Positions 1 to 8,098 of a DNA stretch of 21,155 nucleotides are shown piece by piece. A program made the translations under genes and the position numbers. The notes under the pieces were generated by a model. That model made no database searches. It had not been told where the DNA came from and worked only from the letters and a program-made list of their open reading frames with translations. Each line of letters opens with the position of its first letter. Within the stretch, counting starts at the first letter, position 1. The DNA is from a virus, in the IMG/VR virus record IMGVR_UViG_3300032105_000055, positions 1-21,155 of that record; one strand, given 5' to 3'.

Positions 1-177
1 GTAGGTTGACTCCCTTACCTCCTTCTCCCTCCTAAGACGTTCCTCCTCCTCAGGGTCGAGAGTGGGGAAGAGTGAGAACGTCCCCCTGGGCACCGGTCGG
101 CCTCCAGGGTCTACTCTAGTAGAAGGTGGTCTAGCAACAGGACGCCTTCCCTCCGTTATTGTGAGGGTCCTAGGCAT
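1..177 (-). CDS. Internal virion / ejection-type protein, N-terminal fragment cut by the window edge
   Basis: The ATG at 177 follows directly on the stop codon of the upstream gene (TAG then ATG, no spacer), and the frame stays open for 59 codons to the window edge. The visible N-terminus begins MPRTLTITEGRRPVARPPST, is rich in Pro and Arg, and ends in a charged Glu/Arg segment (DPEEEERLRRE) that may start a helix. Position directly after two putative internal virion proteins suggests another member of the DNA-ejection set or a large virion protein. That is inferred from gene order only; no domain is visible. Confidence 0.7.
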   Translation of the reverse strand, partial: MPRTLTITEGRRPVARPPSTRVDPGGRPVPRGTFSLFPTLDPEEEERLRREKEVRESTY

Positions 178-1797
178 CTACTGAGTTTCCTGTACAAGAA
201 CACCAAACGTTTCCATCGTTCCTGGAATATGGAAGATAAACTCGTCCCCTTCCCGTCTCAAGAATACAGCGTTCGGGTTGTGTTCCTTCGCCTTTGTGAG
301 CACATCAGACGGAGGTGGCTGCCCACCTCTTCCCGCCGATCTTGCAGTTGAAGACAGTTTATTAGCGAAGGCCTCGTCTACAAGAGGATTCTTCTCAAGC
401 CACTTTTCAAACTCACTCTCCGCTGTACTTACATCGGCCCCGTGTTTCTTGTATAGTTGAGCCCTCTTTATTGCCTGCGCGTTCGTCCTTCGCATTAACT
501 CGGTTATCAGGAGGACACCCTCTGGGGTAGTTGTCAGATTAGGAACAGCGTCTTGGATGAATGTAAGCATCCTGTTTGTTATTCCTCTTGCAGCGGGAAT
601 GTTCTTAGCTACATCCAAAGCCAGAAGATTCCCGATTGACCTGATGGCCTCACCTGAGCCTGGCGCACCTAGTGGGATATCTCCAGGATCAACTCCAAGG
701 AACCTTGCCACCTGTGCAGCCAATAGTCGTGTGTTACCCACAGCGCCAGGTTCAAACCCCTCTATTGCTTTCTCCATAGCTACCAACTGACCCTGCTGGA
801 GTCTGGCAGCTGTCCCAGCTTCCTGAATTTCCACAGATGTCTTGGCCTCTGCTGTTCCCCTCGCCTTTTCAAATGCTCCCCTGCGTATCTGCTCAGGGTC
901 TGTGACAACCTGAGTTATATCACGCTTAGATATAACTGAGTCTGGGATAGTTACCTTGACCGCTTCTCCGGTTTTAGGGTCGAGAGTTGTAACCAAGGAC
1001 ATCCCCTGCCCCTCCATAGAGGTAACATCGAAGGTGTCACCCTGCTTGAACGTTATCCCAGTCCCCGGCACAGAGAAGTCCCTCTGGAACACGACAGATC
1101 TAGGGGCTCCAAAGAGGGCAGGGTCGAACTCGTCTGGGGTTATTGAGGCTGCTCTCAACTCTATATCCTTGGCTAACGCCTTGTACTGTGGACTGTCTGG
1201 GGGGAGCCTAGCTAGAACCTGATCGCGGACACGGAGTTCCAGGATTTGCCTCTCCCGTCTTTGTGGTGTCACTTCCTCTCCAGGGAAAATTCTTGGCTCT
1301 GGGAGTCTTGCCTCCTCAACTTCTGCTTTACCCCCGGCTGATATAACTCTCCCCTTCTGCCCTGTCACCTCAGCGAATGTTTGAGTTGCAAGTGTCTCAG
1401 CCTGCTGCCCCTGAATTGCCTTCTGCATTGTAAAGAATGCATTTACATCTCCTCCTGCACCAGATATTACAAGTCTCGCTGTTCCAACAGGATCATCTAT
1501 CTTGCCTCTCTCCAGCAGAGATGTTATAGCTGTGAGTTGTTCATCCTTAGCAGCCTGAAGGAACTTAGTAACATCCTTGAACGTGGCTGAATCTGGATCA
1601 ACTCCAACTGCTCTCGCTCCAATCCTGAAGGCTGGACCGCGCTGTGATGGATCGAGCTTAAGGATGTCACTGAAAAGGTCAAGGAATTGTCCAGCCTTCT
1701 GACGCTGTGCCTGTTGTGCAGCTTCTCTGGACCCTGTGAATCCTTGGGCAAAGCCCTTGGCAAATCCCGCACCAGCTCCAAGGGCACCGTTACTCAT
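178..1797 (-). CDS. Putative internal virion (ejection) protein, 539 aa
   Basis: Long open frame starting MSNGALGAGAGFAKGFAQGF. The N-terminal 30 residues are rich in Gly, Ala and Phe, a composition often found in podovirus internal virion proteins that enter the host envelope with the DNA. The middle is helix-prone and rich in Gln, Ala and Glu, with a more beta-like patch around residues 225-290 (for example FSVPGTGITFKQGDTFDV). No enzymatic motif such as a transglycosylase is evident. The start overlaps the stop of the upstream gene by 4 nt (ATGA), so translation is probably coupled. The function is inferred from position after the nozzle and tail genes and from composition, not from a recognised family. 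Confidence 0.8.
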   Translation of the reverse strand: MSNGALGAGAGFAKGFAQGFTGSREAAQQAQRQKAGQFLDLFSDILKLDPSQRGPAFRIGARAVGVDPDSATFKDVTKFLQAAKDEQLTAITSLLERGKIDDPVGTARLVISGAGGDVNAFFTMQKAIQGQQAETLATQTFAEVTGQKGRVISAGGKAEVEEARLPEPRIFPGEEVTPQRRERQILELRVRDQVLARLPPDSPQYKALAKDIELRAASITPDEFDPALFGAPRSVVFQRDFSVPGTGITFKQGDTFDVTSMEGQGMSLVTTLDPKTGEAVKVTIPDSVISKRDITQVVTDPEQIRRGAFEKARGTAEAKTSVEIQEAGTAARLQQGQLVAMEKAIEGFEPGAVGNTRLLAAQVARFLGVDPGDIPLGAPGSGEAIRSIGNLLALDVAKNIPAARGITNRMLTFIQDAVPNLTTTPEGVLLITELMRRTNAQAIKRAQLYKKHGADVSTAESEFEKWLEKNPLVDEAFANKLSSTARSAGRGGQPPPSDVLTKAKEHNPNAVFLRREGDEFIFHIPGTMETFGVLVQETQ

Positions 1798-2540
1798 TGG
1801 GGCCTACCGAAAAAGGAGCCACCAACCTGGCCGATCGCCTGGAAGATATCACCGAATAGGGAAGATCGGGTTGCCTGAGATTGAAGGTTAGCAGCTGTTT
1901 GGAATTGTCTCTGTTGTATCAGAGGGGAGACTGCAGAACCAAATCCCCCAGCGAGACTTCCAAAGCCTGACGCTATTGGCTGATCAGCCCCAGATATACC
2001 AAGGAGCCTGTTTATAAAGTCAGTTGTAAGTTGTTCATTTGAAGACTGCCTAGATATTCCAAGTTGCTCTGCTAATGTAAGATCCCCTCTGGAGGCAGAT
2101 GAGAGGAGACCAGCTCTCCTCTCTCCAAACTCTCCCAGAGCCTCTATACCTGGTGAGGACGTTTCGAAACCAGGGCCAAGTTGCTTCCTGAGTCTCTCAT
2201 TGAGGGTCAACTCCTGTTTTCCAAGTTCCCGGAGGAGAACTGGATCTATGGGCAACTCTCCTCTTTGAGCAGCCAAAGTACGCTGAAGGAAGCCCTCTTC
2301 TATCTCTGCTCTGAGAGCCTGAGTCGGGTCGTCAACCCTCTCGAACCCTGTGATATTACCTTCCTCATCGAGGATGGGTTGAATCCCTGCCTCCTCAAAC
2401 AAGAACGGACTGAGGAGTTCCCTCTCTCTCTGCATTTCCTCAAGGACTGACCTTTGGAAACGGAGAGATTCAACCTGCTCCCGCTGGAGGGCCCGCTCCT
2501 CAGAGGATGGACCAGGAACAGTTACATCATCACCGCCCAT
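1794..2540 (-). CDS. Putative internal virion protein, 248 aa, coiled-coil N-terminus
   Basis: The first 60 residues are highly charged and heptad-like (ALQREQVESLRFQRSVLEEM), consistent with a coiled coil. The C-terminal third is rich in Gly, Ser, Ala and Phe (SGFGSLAGGFGSAVSPLIQQ) and ends with IGQVGGSFFGRPQ. This pairing of a charged helical head with a small-residue Gly-rich tail is typical of small internal or ejection proteins next to the long one in podoviruses. It starts one base beyond the stop of the upstream gene and its stop overlaps the next gene by 4 nt. No catalytic motif is visible. A structural role is likely; the precise role is inferred. Confidence 0.75.
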   Translation of the reverse strand: MGGDDVTVPGPSSEERALQREQVESLRFQRSVLEEMQRERELLSPFLFEEAGIQPILDEEGNITGFERVDDPTQALRAEIEEGFLQRTLAAQRGELPIDPVLLRELGKQELTLNERLRKQLGPGFETSSPGIEALGEFGERRAGLLSSASRGDLTLAEQLGISRQSSNEQLTTDFINRLLGISGADQPIASGFGSLAGGFGSAVSPLIQQRQFQTAANLQSQATRSSLFGDIFQAIGQVGGSFFGRPQ

Positions 2541-2945
2541 TTAGAACAACCTCCTATTGTACCAGTACGCATCGTCTGTTATCGTATATGGTTTTATCTC
2601 AAATGCTCGTTCCACTAAATTCTTCCACTTCCTAGATCCAATGTGAATAAAAAACGTGTAAGAGTTAATCCCTGCAAGTTTTAGTATATTCTCATATGAC
2701 TCAACAAGTCTTATCACTGTCATACCAGGGTTCTTCATGTCCTCAACTACTAAGGGATTGGCGAGGACCATCTTCTTAGTGGGACTTGTTGACAGAACCC
2801 CCACAACTGATCCGTTTCTCCTTGCCATAACAGTGGGGAAGCTGAGTTGGTCCACGTTTACGCCCCTGGAGCGGAGAAATGTGTGGCAGGTCCGGTAGTC
2901 CGCTGACGTAGTGGCGAGCCTGAAACTTGTCCCTTGTAGTATCAT
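2541..2945 (-). CDS. GNAT-acetyltransferase-like phage protein (weak assignment)
   Basis: The product starts MILQGTSFRLATTSADYRTC and contains alternating strands and helices (FPTVMARRNGSVVGVLSTS; a later helix VIRLVESYENILKLAG; then YTFFIHIGS), resembling the short GNAT-like proteins found in many phage structural clusters. The acetyl-CoA loop (Q/RxxGxG/A) is not clearly present, so enzymatic activity is doubtful. The chosen ATG at 2945 overlaps the upstream stop as TAATG, the same junction seen at 3442 and 4708. An in-frame ATG at 2975 would add ten residues (MASRATYKRI) and overlap the upstream gene by 31 nt; it is the alternative start. Confidence 0.7.
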   Translation of the reverse strand: MILQGTSFRLATTSADYRTCHTFLRSRGVNVDQLSFPTVMARRNGSVVGVLSTSPTKKMVLANPLVVEDMKNPGMTVIRLVESYENILKLAGINSYTFFIHIGSRKWKNLVERAFEIKPYTITDDAYWYNRRLF

Positions 2946-3442
2946 TATTCTCTTGTAGGTAGCCCGACTGGCCATACAGCCTTGAGGGCAGTCGGATTGG
3001 CGGCGCCGGCGATACTGGCCGCCACGGCCGAAAGATTCATGGTCTCCAGAGCCGCACGGTCAGCGGCGTGCTGGTCGGCGTCCGTGATCCGGCCGTCTAA
3101 TCGCGCCCTATCTTCTTTACCTTGCAGAACGTTGAGTTTGAGTTCGCGTGCTCTTTGGATTTTCGCGGTGTGGATTTCCCGAGCCTTTTGCATGTCTACT
3201 TCTACCGATCCGCCACCAACAGGCCAGCGCCAGGCGTCGCGGAACCAACGGTCGGACGGAAGGACAGACCTCTCTACGATTTCCGCATTCACTGCACCGG
3301 GGTCTTGTACGGGCACCAACTCAGCGAGAATATATTGTAGTGCTGCAACCTCATTTCCGTCAAAGCGCGAGAGCATCTCTGGGCCGAGCTTACCGCGAAT
3401 TTCAATCGAGCTGTTGGGGTATTCTAGGATAATACACTTCAT
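2945..3442 (-). CDS. Tail-assembly-chaperone-like protein, 165 aa, GC-rich
   Basis: The central segment DRWFRDAWRWPVGGGSVEVD, followed by MQKAREIHTAKIQRARELKL, matches a pattern recalled from small proteobacterial phage proteins near tail fibres: FR-AW, then a Val-rich strand, then DM-KAR-IH and a charged helix, ending in ALKAVWP. Those are often annotated as tail-assembly chaperones, but the function is rarely proven. Both start and stop use TAATG-type overlaps with neighbours. The gene is visibly richer in G+C than flanking genes (many GCC, GGC and CGC codons), which suggests acquisition from a different phage or host background. Its C-terminus is rich in Ala. Confidence 0.8.
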   Translation of the reverse strand: MKCIILEYPNSSIEIRGKLGPEMLSRFDGNEVAALQYILAELVPVQDPGAVNAEIVERSVLPSDRWFRDAWRWPVGGGSVEVDMQKAREIHTAKIQRARELKLNVLQGKEDRARLDGRITDADQHAADRAALETMNLSAVAASIAGAANPTALKAVWPVGLPTRE

Positions 3443-3891
3443 TACTGGTCTCCAAATGCAGCGACAAACACGGGACCATCTGGATCAACCTTAGCTGGAG
3501 TGGCCTGGTCGTCAACTGTTCTGACTGTGGTGCTCGCAGCTGACTCGGCTATAATAACGGGATGGACCTTGGGGGCGCTTGTGTGATGAACGCTGAAAAG
3601 GGGGTAATAACTAGAAGAGAAGTCTGTTGCCCAATTAACCCTCCACTCCCCCACAGAAACGTCTGTTACATCAGTCACGTTCTTGCTGGTGTTAACTACT
3701 GCCGCAATGGTGAAGTTGGCCAACCCCTTAGCTACACCTGGACTATGTTGGATAAGGTCGGGCGGCGCGTAAGTGTCCTCATTCGTCTCTGCCTCAAGGG
3801 CGGCCTGTGTCGCCTGTAAAATATTTCGTACTCCTGCAAGATTGAGGAGCCTCTTAAAATCTGCAAGTGTAAACCTGTTAAGTATCCCCAT
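3442..3891 (-). CDS. Putative tail/virion structural protein, 149 aa
   Basis: It begins with a helical head (MGILNRFTLADFKRLLNLAG) followed by a beta-rich body with alternating Val/Thr/Ser and aromatic residues (EWRVNWATDFSSSYYPLFSV) and a Pro/Val-rich C-terminus. This architecture, a short helical attachment region with a beta domain, fits small tail-associated virion proteins. It sits in a run of small genes after the nozzle gene where a podovirus would encode tail or receptor-binding parts. The start overlaps the upstream stop (TGATG) and its stop overlaps the next start (TAATG). No specific family was recognised. Confidence 0.75.
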   Translation of the reverse strand: MGILNRFTLADFKRLLNLAGVRNILQATQAALEAETNEDTYAPPDLIQHSPGVAKGLANFTIAAVVNTSKNVTDVTDVSVGEWRVNWATDFSSSYYPLFSVHHTSAPKVHPVIIAESAASTTVRTVDDQATPAKVDPDGPVFVAAFGDQ

Positions 3892-4259
3892 CAGGTTGTA
3901 TACCTATTCACATACCCGAAGATGTTAACTGCACCTACCACAGTCACATACGCCTTAATAACCTTGGCGTTTCTGAGTACCAGTCCAGGTATTACGAGCT
4001 GAAGACCTATTAAAGGCCCACTGGGGAGCGTCTCTGTATATCGACTTCCAGTTGCAGTAGTTGGACCGATGGCAAATGAGATATCCCTTGGCGCCCCAGA
4101 TGCGCTATTCCACGCCCTAATGTATACTTCGTCTATACTGTCGGCCGCACCAGTGACAGCGGTGTGGATAACCGTTCCAGTGGAGGGAGTGAGTCCTGTA
4201 ACTGGTATCCCTTCTCCATCTGTACTACCAGACAGAATTATTTTAGCCCAGACCCCCAT
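3891..4259 (-). CDS. Putative tail/virion structural protein, 122 aa, beta-rich
   Basis: The protein is almost entirely beta-strand and turn in character, rich in Gly, Thr, Val and Ile, with few charges (MGVWAKIILSGSTDGEGIPV at the start; LIGLQLVIPGLVLRNAKVIK near residue 85; NIFGYVNRYTT at the end). The C-terminal pattern IPGLVLRN followed by VNIFGYVNR resembles small phage structural proteins in tail modules, though I cannot name the family. It begins 5 nt after the end of the homing endonuclease gene and overlaps the next start as TGATG. Confidence 0.75.
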   Translation of the reverse strand: MGVWAKIILSGSTDGEGIPVTGLTPSTGTVIHTAVTGAADSIDEVYIRAWNSASGAPRDISFAIGPTTATGSRYTETLPSGPLIGLQLVIPGLVLRNAKVIKAYVTVVGAVNIFGYVNRYTT

Positions 4260-4264
4260 TTGTT

Positions 4265-4708
4265 TTACCCTCTAGAACTAGCGAGTCTCAACCGAAAGCC
4301 CTCTCTCGACTCTAACTCGCTATCAGTAAGGACACCTCTCCAACGGCGCACGTGCTCGACATCGTAAAGGCTGGCCGTATACTCAAGAGCGATTTGCGCC
4401 TGAAGCCTCTTGATGCACAGATAGGGGAAGACAGAAAGAAGGAAGTTGGCTGCTTTTAGACTTGCCACTTTCCACCCATAACACAGTTTGTTTCCAAGAC
4501 GACCTTTGGGCGACATCTTGTGAACACTTCCTCCGAACTTCATCTCCAATGCCTCTAGGATCGGTAAGTGAGTGTTAGTAACACCAACCTGCAAGGTGTA
4601 TATAGGGGACTTCCACGGTCCATGAGGTTTTGTCTTCGTTATACTAATATGCCCCTCACCATCGAACAATCCGGCAAAGTAAGACAAAGTTAGGGCGTCG
4701 TTGTCCAT
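4265..4708 (-). CDS. LAGLIDADG homing endonuclease, 147 aa, free-standing
   Basis: Residues 11-19, FAGLFDGEG, are a single LAGLIDADG motif; Glu18 corresponds to the metal-binding acid. It is followed by HISITKTK and a family-typical body (TNTHLPILEALEMKFGGSVH; the helix AANFLLSVFPYLCIKRLQAQ). One motif in about 147 residues is the usual size of a homodimeric enzyme that cuts long DNA sites. The start overlaps the stop of the upstream tail gene (TAATG) and the stop lies 5 nt before the next gene, so it occupies a gene junction without breaking either neighbour. It is probably a mobile element co-transcribed with the late genes. No intron or intein boundary is evident. Confidence 0.92.
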   Translation of the reverse strand: MDNDALTLSYFAGLFDGEGHISITKTKPHGPWKSPIYTLQVGVTNTHLPILEALEMKFGGSVHKMSPKGRLGNKLCYGWKVASLKAANFLLSVFPYLCIKRLQAQIALEYTASLYDVEHVRRWRGVLTDSELESREGFRLRLASSRG

Positions 4709-5025
4709 TACGAAAACGCCTCCATTGCAACCTTATTACTCTGTTCCGCCATCACAGGGGATGTCACATACCACTGAGCTGTCCCCTTCATCTCCTTGAG
4801 GATCGCGCGCAGGCGCTCAAACTCCCCTGACTGGGCCGTGGCAAGACTCTCACTTCCAACCTCCCCAGGGTCAACAGTCGACTGCATCTCTGTAACGTTC
4901 TTAGAGAAGTCGTCCTGCTGAGTTGGAATGCCGTTATCTATGTGATTTTGGTGGTCACTATTGTAAATGGACGCCGTTAGGGTCGTTCCCGTCGCACGAG
5001 TTGTATGGGAGTAGAGAGCAACCAT
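4708..5025 (-). CDS. Tail-associated protein, 105 aa (tail-fibre N-terminal-like)
   Basis: The N-terminus MVALYSHTTRATGTTLTASI, followed by YNSDHQNHIDNG, is a motif recalled from the start of phage tail fibre or spike proteins and small tail proteins (thr-rich strand, then a D/N-H-Q-N-H-I-D/N box). Here the protein is only 105 residues and lacks a receptor-binding C-terminal domain, so it may be an attachment module whose distal part is supplied by other small proteins downstream. A helical segment follows (SGEFERLRAILKEMKGTAQW). It starts one base after the stop of the zinc-binding gene. The receptor-binding role is inferred. Confidence 0.75.
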   Translation of the reverse strand: MVALYSHTTRATGTTLTASIYNSDHQNHIDNGIPTQQDDFSKNVTEMQSTVDPGEVGSESLATAQSGEFERLRAILKEMKGTAQWYVTSPVMAEQSNKVAMEAFS

Positions 5026-5026
5026 C

Positions 5027-5485
5027 TCAGATCACCTGGTTTCCAATTTCCACTACCTTCACTGGCTTCCTGCCACCTACAACGTCCCACCGAGTCGCGC
5101 CGCGACCACTCTTCTCATCATCCCACCACTGGTCGAGGTCGGAGACATACACGTCGTTAGCTTCCTCTAGTGTCAGCCTCTCCGCACACCTCCTGCACAG
5201 ACTGGTGACATGAAAGCTACCATCATCAAGTTCAAATTTCACCTCAACATACCTCGGGAAGCTCGCCAGAATCAAGGCTTTATACACCACGGTTCTACCT
5301 CCTAGAACCTCAGTTCTAATAGGCTCTTCATCCTCTACCCTCCCTCTGATTTGACCTCTGCACAGGAAGCAAAAGGTTCCCTCCTCAAACCCCCGTTTGT
5401 TCCAGACAACATAGGTGAGATCCTTACGACCCTTCCTCTTACGTGCCTCCATTATCCTTGATACAACCTTACCTGGTATCGACAT
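5027..5485 (-). CDS. Putative zinc-binding protein with two CxxC pairs, 152 aa
   Basis: Cys39-x2-Cys42 (CFLC) and Cys97-x2-Cys100 (CRRC) flank a beta-rich insert and are well placed to bind one zinc ion. The N-terminus is basic (IMEARKRKGRKDLTYVVWNK) and the C-terminus is acidic, then basic. It could be a DNA-binding or structural zinc protein; I do not recognise the family. It lies between the nozzle gene and the tail module and overlaps the nozzle stop as TGATG, so it is co-expressed late. A virion assembly or small accessory role is possible but unproven. Confidence 0.75.
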   Translation of the reverse strand: MSIPGKVVSRIMEARKRKGRKDLTYVVWNKRGFEEGTFCFLCRGQIRGRVEDEEPIRTEVLGGRTVVYKALILASFPRYVEVKFELDDGSFHVTSLCRRCAERLTLEEANDVYVSDLDQWWDDEKSGRGATRWDVVGGRKPVKVVEIGNQVI

Positions 5486-7068
5486 CAGAGCCTCTCGTCC
5501 ATAGGAGTGAAGTGGAGATAGAAACGGGAAACCGAGAAGTCCTGTGCAGCTCCGTTGTTCTTCCCAATTATGGAGAACCTCCGTCCGCTACCAGTTATCC
5601 TACGCTTCTTGTTGAGAATCTGGTCCCCACCAAGTTTGTCAGTTCCGAGGACGAAACTCCCCAGATCCGCACCAGTTGAACCCATGTTAAACGTGATTGT
5701 CTCTGCGTCCTCACCATCCCAGACGGTTGTGACATTCAGATTCCAGTTCCCCTTCGGCTCAACAACGAGTTCCAGGAAGTGCCCCTTCTTTCTCACTGTC
5801 CCAAGCACAGGATCGAGGTCAGAGAAGTCCAAGTGCGGAGACTGAAACTGCCCCACGTATCCAGCTCCATCCTTTGAGGCAGTCTCCTCATCCATTGTTC
5901 TAACAAAGCCCGCGTCATCTCCAGACACAGGGCGCTCGACGTTATCCCCATCCTGACGGAGCCAGAGCGACTCAGTTGTATCCCGTGTGTCGAAGTGGAA
6001 CCTGGGAAGGTCAAGGCGGTTAAAATCAACGACCAACATGCGAGTGTTAGTTGTACTTCCAGCTCCCGCCACCGCGAACATCACTTGCCGCTTGGCAACA
6101 TAGTATACAGCCTGACACTTCTCCAACTGATCCAGTGCAACATTCTCCCTGACGAACGGCCCCATATCTCCACGTTGGGAGAGATTTATACTTCCAAGGT
6201 TCCCGAACTCAGTGACAGTTGATATGAGGTGGAGGTTTCCCCCTATATCTATAAATAGAAGATCATTGTCTATCGCAATCGCCCCACGAGGACTAACACC
6301 ACCAATCCGTCTGTTCAAGCGGCGAACCTTCCAGTTTGCTATAGTTGGATCGGTTGTGTCAACGTAATACACACCAACAGGGAACTTCCAGCAGACAATA
6401 AGACCCTTAAACGAGATCGCGCCAATAAGGCGTTCACCCTCCCCAGGGAATATGGCAATTGTACCTGATCCAGAGCCGGCGAAGTCCTCATGGTCGGCTA
6501 CGATAGAGTAGTAGAGTCTATGAGGGTCGTTTGCATTTCCCCCTCCCCAAATTCTATCTTCGTGGTTCAGACCGAAGATTGGTTGGTTTGCACCTGACCA
6601 GTCGGCAGGAGGAGTTGTTATATCTGATGTGGTTGCTCCATCTGCTGATAGAACCTGGACGACATTCTTCTCAGTGAAGATAAACAACTTTCTGTTGTTC
6701 GCGGCTACCTCTGCACCACCTTCAACGAAGATCGGCACAACACTTGATACAGTCAGTCCGGTCTTGAGAGTGGTAGCAAAGTCCTTGCCACCGCTGTCCT
6801 TATAGATCTTCCCATCAGAGGTGACAATAACCATCCTCTGTGTGCCAGCGGTTGGGAACCAGTCATGCCCGGCAATAACCGAGGGCGCGCCGGTCAGGGC
6901 AGTTGAATTGTATTTAGACGCCCCCCCGATCTTCCTTAATGTTCCATCCTCAAAGGTGATACTGTCAGCAACCAAGAGCTGAGAGGGTCTAACCTGGGTC
7001 ATGTTTTTAGTCCCGGTTAGACCGTCTACACCGAGGGGGAGTTGTGCAATTCGTCCAGTGAACGCCAT
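5485..7068 (-). CDS. Tail nozzle / tail tubular protein B-like beta-propeller, 527 aa
   Basis: The product opens with MAFTGRIAQLPLGVDGLTGT and QVRPSQLLVADSITFEDGTL, a start typical of podovirus nozzle proteins (P22 gp10 / T7 gp12 type), in which an extended arm precedes a beta-propeller. Successive short blades can be seen (MVIVTSDGKIYKDSGG; LFIFTEKNVVQV; LLFIDIGGNLHLIS). The length fits this class. It follows the adaptor-like gene, the expected order for a short tail. The ATG at 7068 lies 9 nt from a 23-bp repeat (7078-7100), whose edge reaches the AAAGG-type ribosome-binding region, so expression of this gene may be controlled through that site. Confidence 0.82.
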   Translation of the reverse strand: MAFTGRIAQLPLGVDGLTGTKNMTQVRPSQLLVADSITFEDGTLRKIGGASKYNSTALTGAPSVIAGHDWFPTAGTQRMVIVTSDGKIYKDSGGKDFATTLKTGLTVSSVVPIFVEGGAEVAANNRKLFIFTEKNVVQVLSADGATTSDITTPPADWSGANQPIFGLNHEDRIWGGGNANDPHRLYYSIVADHEDFAGSGSGTIAIFPGEGERLIGAISFKGLIVCWKFPVGVYYVDTTDPTIANWKVRRLNRRIGGVSPRGAIAIDNDLLFIDIGGNLHLISTVTEFGNLGSINLSQRGDMGPFVRENVALDQLEKCQAVYYVAKRQVMFAVAGAGSTTNTRMLVVDFNRLDLPRFHFDTRDTTESLWLRQDGDNVERPVSGDDAGFVRTMDEETASKDGAGYVGQFQSPHLDFSDLDPVLGTVRKKGHFLELVVEPKGNWNLNVTTVWDGEDAETITFNMGSTGADLGSFVLGTDKLGGDQILNKKRRITGSGRRFSIIGKNNGAAQDFSVSRFYLHFTPMDERL

Positions 7069-7077
7069 TTCAACTGC

Positions 7078-7104
7078 CTTTGATTAAAATTCGTTCAAAC
7101 GAAC
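7078..7104 (-). repeat. 23-bp dispersed repeat, site 1
   Basis: Core 7078-7100 plus flanking GAAC. Read leftward it is GTTCGTTTGAACGA, an A/T core, then ATCAAAG (last arm one base off). It fills the 35-nt spacer before the nozzle ATG at 7068, touching the ribosome-binding region. Confidence 0.85.
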
Positions 7105-8087
7105 TAGCCGATTATCAAGCCGGAAGAGGTTCTGAGTGGCTCCCTAGACATAGCCAACTCATCCTGTCTGGGAATGATCTTCCCTATATCCCTTCCCATA
7201 ACCGCCAGGCGATAGCGGTTTTCAGTTGCCATTGCACGGACACCTCTCACAGCGTTTGCCAGGAATGTACCCGCCCTCGAATCAGACATATCCAAAGAGA
7301 GAAAGTACAACCCAATGTCAGCCAACACTCGCCTATACTGCTTAGGTACAACTGGCGTCTCGGACGCACTATCAGTCAAGTCGGTTGGGAGAAAGTCGTA
7401 GTCGTACTCAACGTGGATAAAGTTCCCCGCCTGGTCCGAGTCACCATAGTGACTGAACCGGACCTTCGTCTCCGTCACCATCCCGAACGCCTCGGGAACG
7501 CCGGGGAGGATGTTTCTAAGAGGGTATAGATTCTCCAGAGAGTCGATATCCATCCCCTCTATCTCAGATCTAGTCTGAAACACACTCATAGGGGAGACCA
7601 CCCTTATAAGATCACTCGCGAGATCATACTCTAAGTTGAACAGTTTATAGTTGGCTGCTGTATCTGTATCTCCGGTATACTTATCTCCTAAAGTTACACC
7701 AGTGTTTCCAGACGTGTGTGCTGAAACACGAAAGATGTCCTCGTGGCCATCTACCTTAAAGAACCACTTATTTACACTCACATTGTTCTTAGCTGCGTCA
7801 GTAGGAGCAGCTGACATTGTAACCGAGGTACTATCCTCTGTGACGTTTGCAGTTCCTCCGTCAACAACAGCTTCAAGTTTCAGGGTGCCAGGTGGATCTT
7901 TTCTGAGCCACCACCACTTCTCATTGATCTCAGGATCAATCTCAGCACCTCCGGTTACAAGGGCCTGCTGAGCACGGTTTAGATACTGGAGTGCCTGGGC
8001 GTCAAAGTCGCTTGTTCCGTCAGTTGGCTCACCAGCGCGGAATAGGATATCGTCCACAAGGTCTTTTGAGTTGGTATAGTTGGCCAT
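7104..8087 (-). CDS. Head-tail adaptor / tail tubular protein A-like, 327 aa
   Basis: The N-terminal helical region (MANYTNSKDLVDDILFRAGE; DAQALQYLNRAQQALVTGGA) and the helical C-terminal region (YRRVLADIGLYFLSLDMSDS) surround a beta-rich central insert. This is the general plan of podovirus adaptor or tail tubular A proteins that join the portal ring to the nozzle. It is larger than T7 gp11 because of the insert at about residues 70-150 (VDGGTANVTEDSTSVTMSAA). The gene lies between capsid and nozzle genes. Its TAG stop touches the flank of a 23-bp repeat. Assignment is by architecture and order. Confidence 0.72.
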   Translation of the reverse strand: MANYTNSKDLVDDILFRAGEPTDGTSDFDAQALQYLNRAQQALVTGGAEIDPEINEKWWWLRKDPPGTLKLEAVVDGGTANVTEDSTSVTMSAAPTDAAKNNVSVNKWFFKVDGHEDIFRVSAHTSGNTGVTLGDKYTGDTDTAANYKLFNLEYDLASDLIRVVSPMSVFQTRSEIEGMDIDSLENLYPLRNILPGVPEAFGMVTETKVRFSHYGDSDQAGNFIHVEYDYDFLPTDLTDSASETPVVPKQYRRVLADIGLYFLSLDMSDSRAGTFLANAVRGVRAMATENRYRLAVMGRDIGKIIPRQDELAMSREPLRTSSGLIIG

Positions 8088-8098
8088 TTTCTCCTACA

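Noticed and set aside
2982-3494. 170-codon plus-strand frame opposite the tail-chaperone-like gene
   Set aside because: It is antisense to a gene with recognisable motifs and TAATG junctions. The long frame is a by-product of high GC content, and the sequence is Ser/Arg-rich without any motif.
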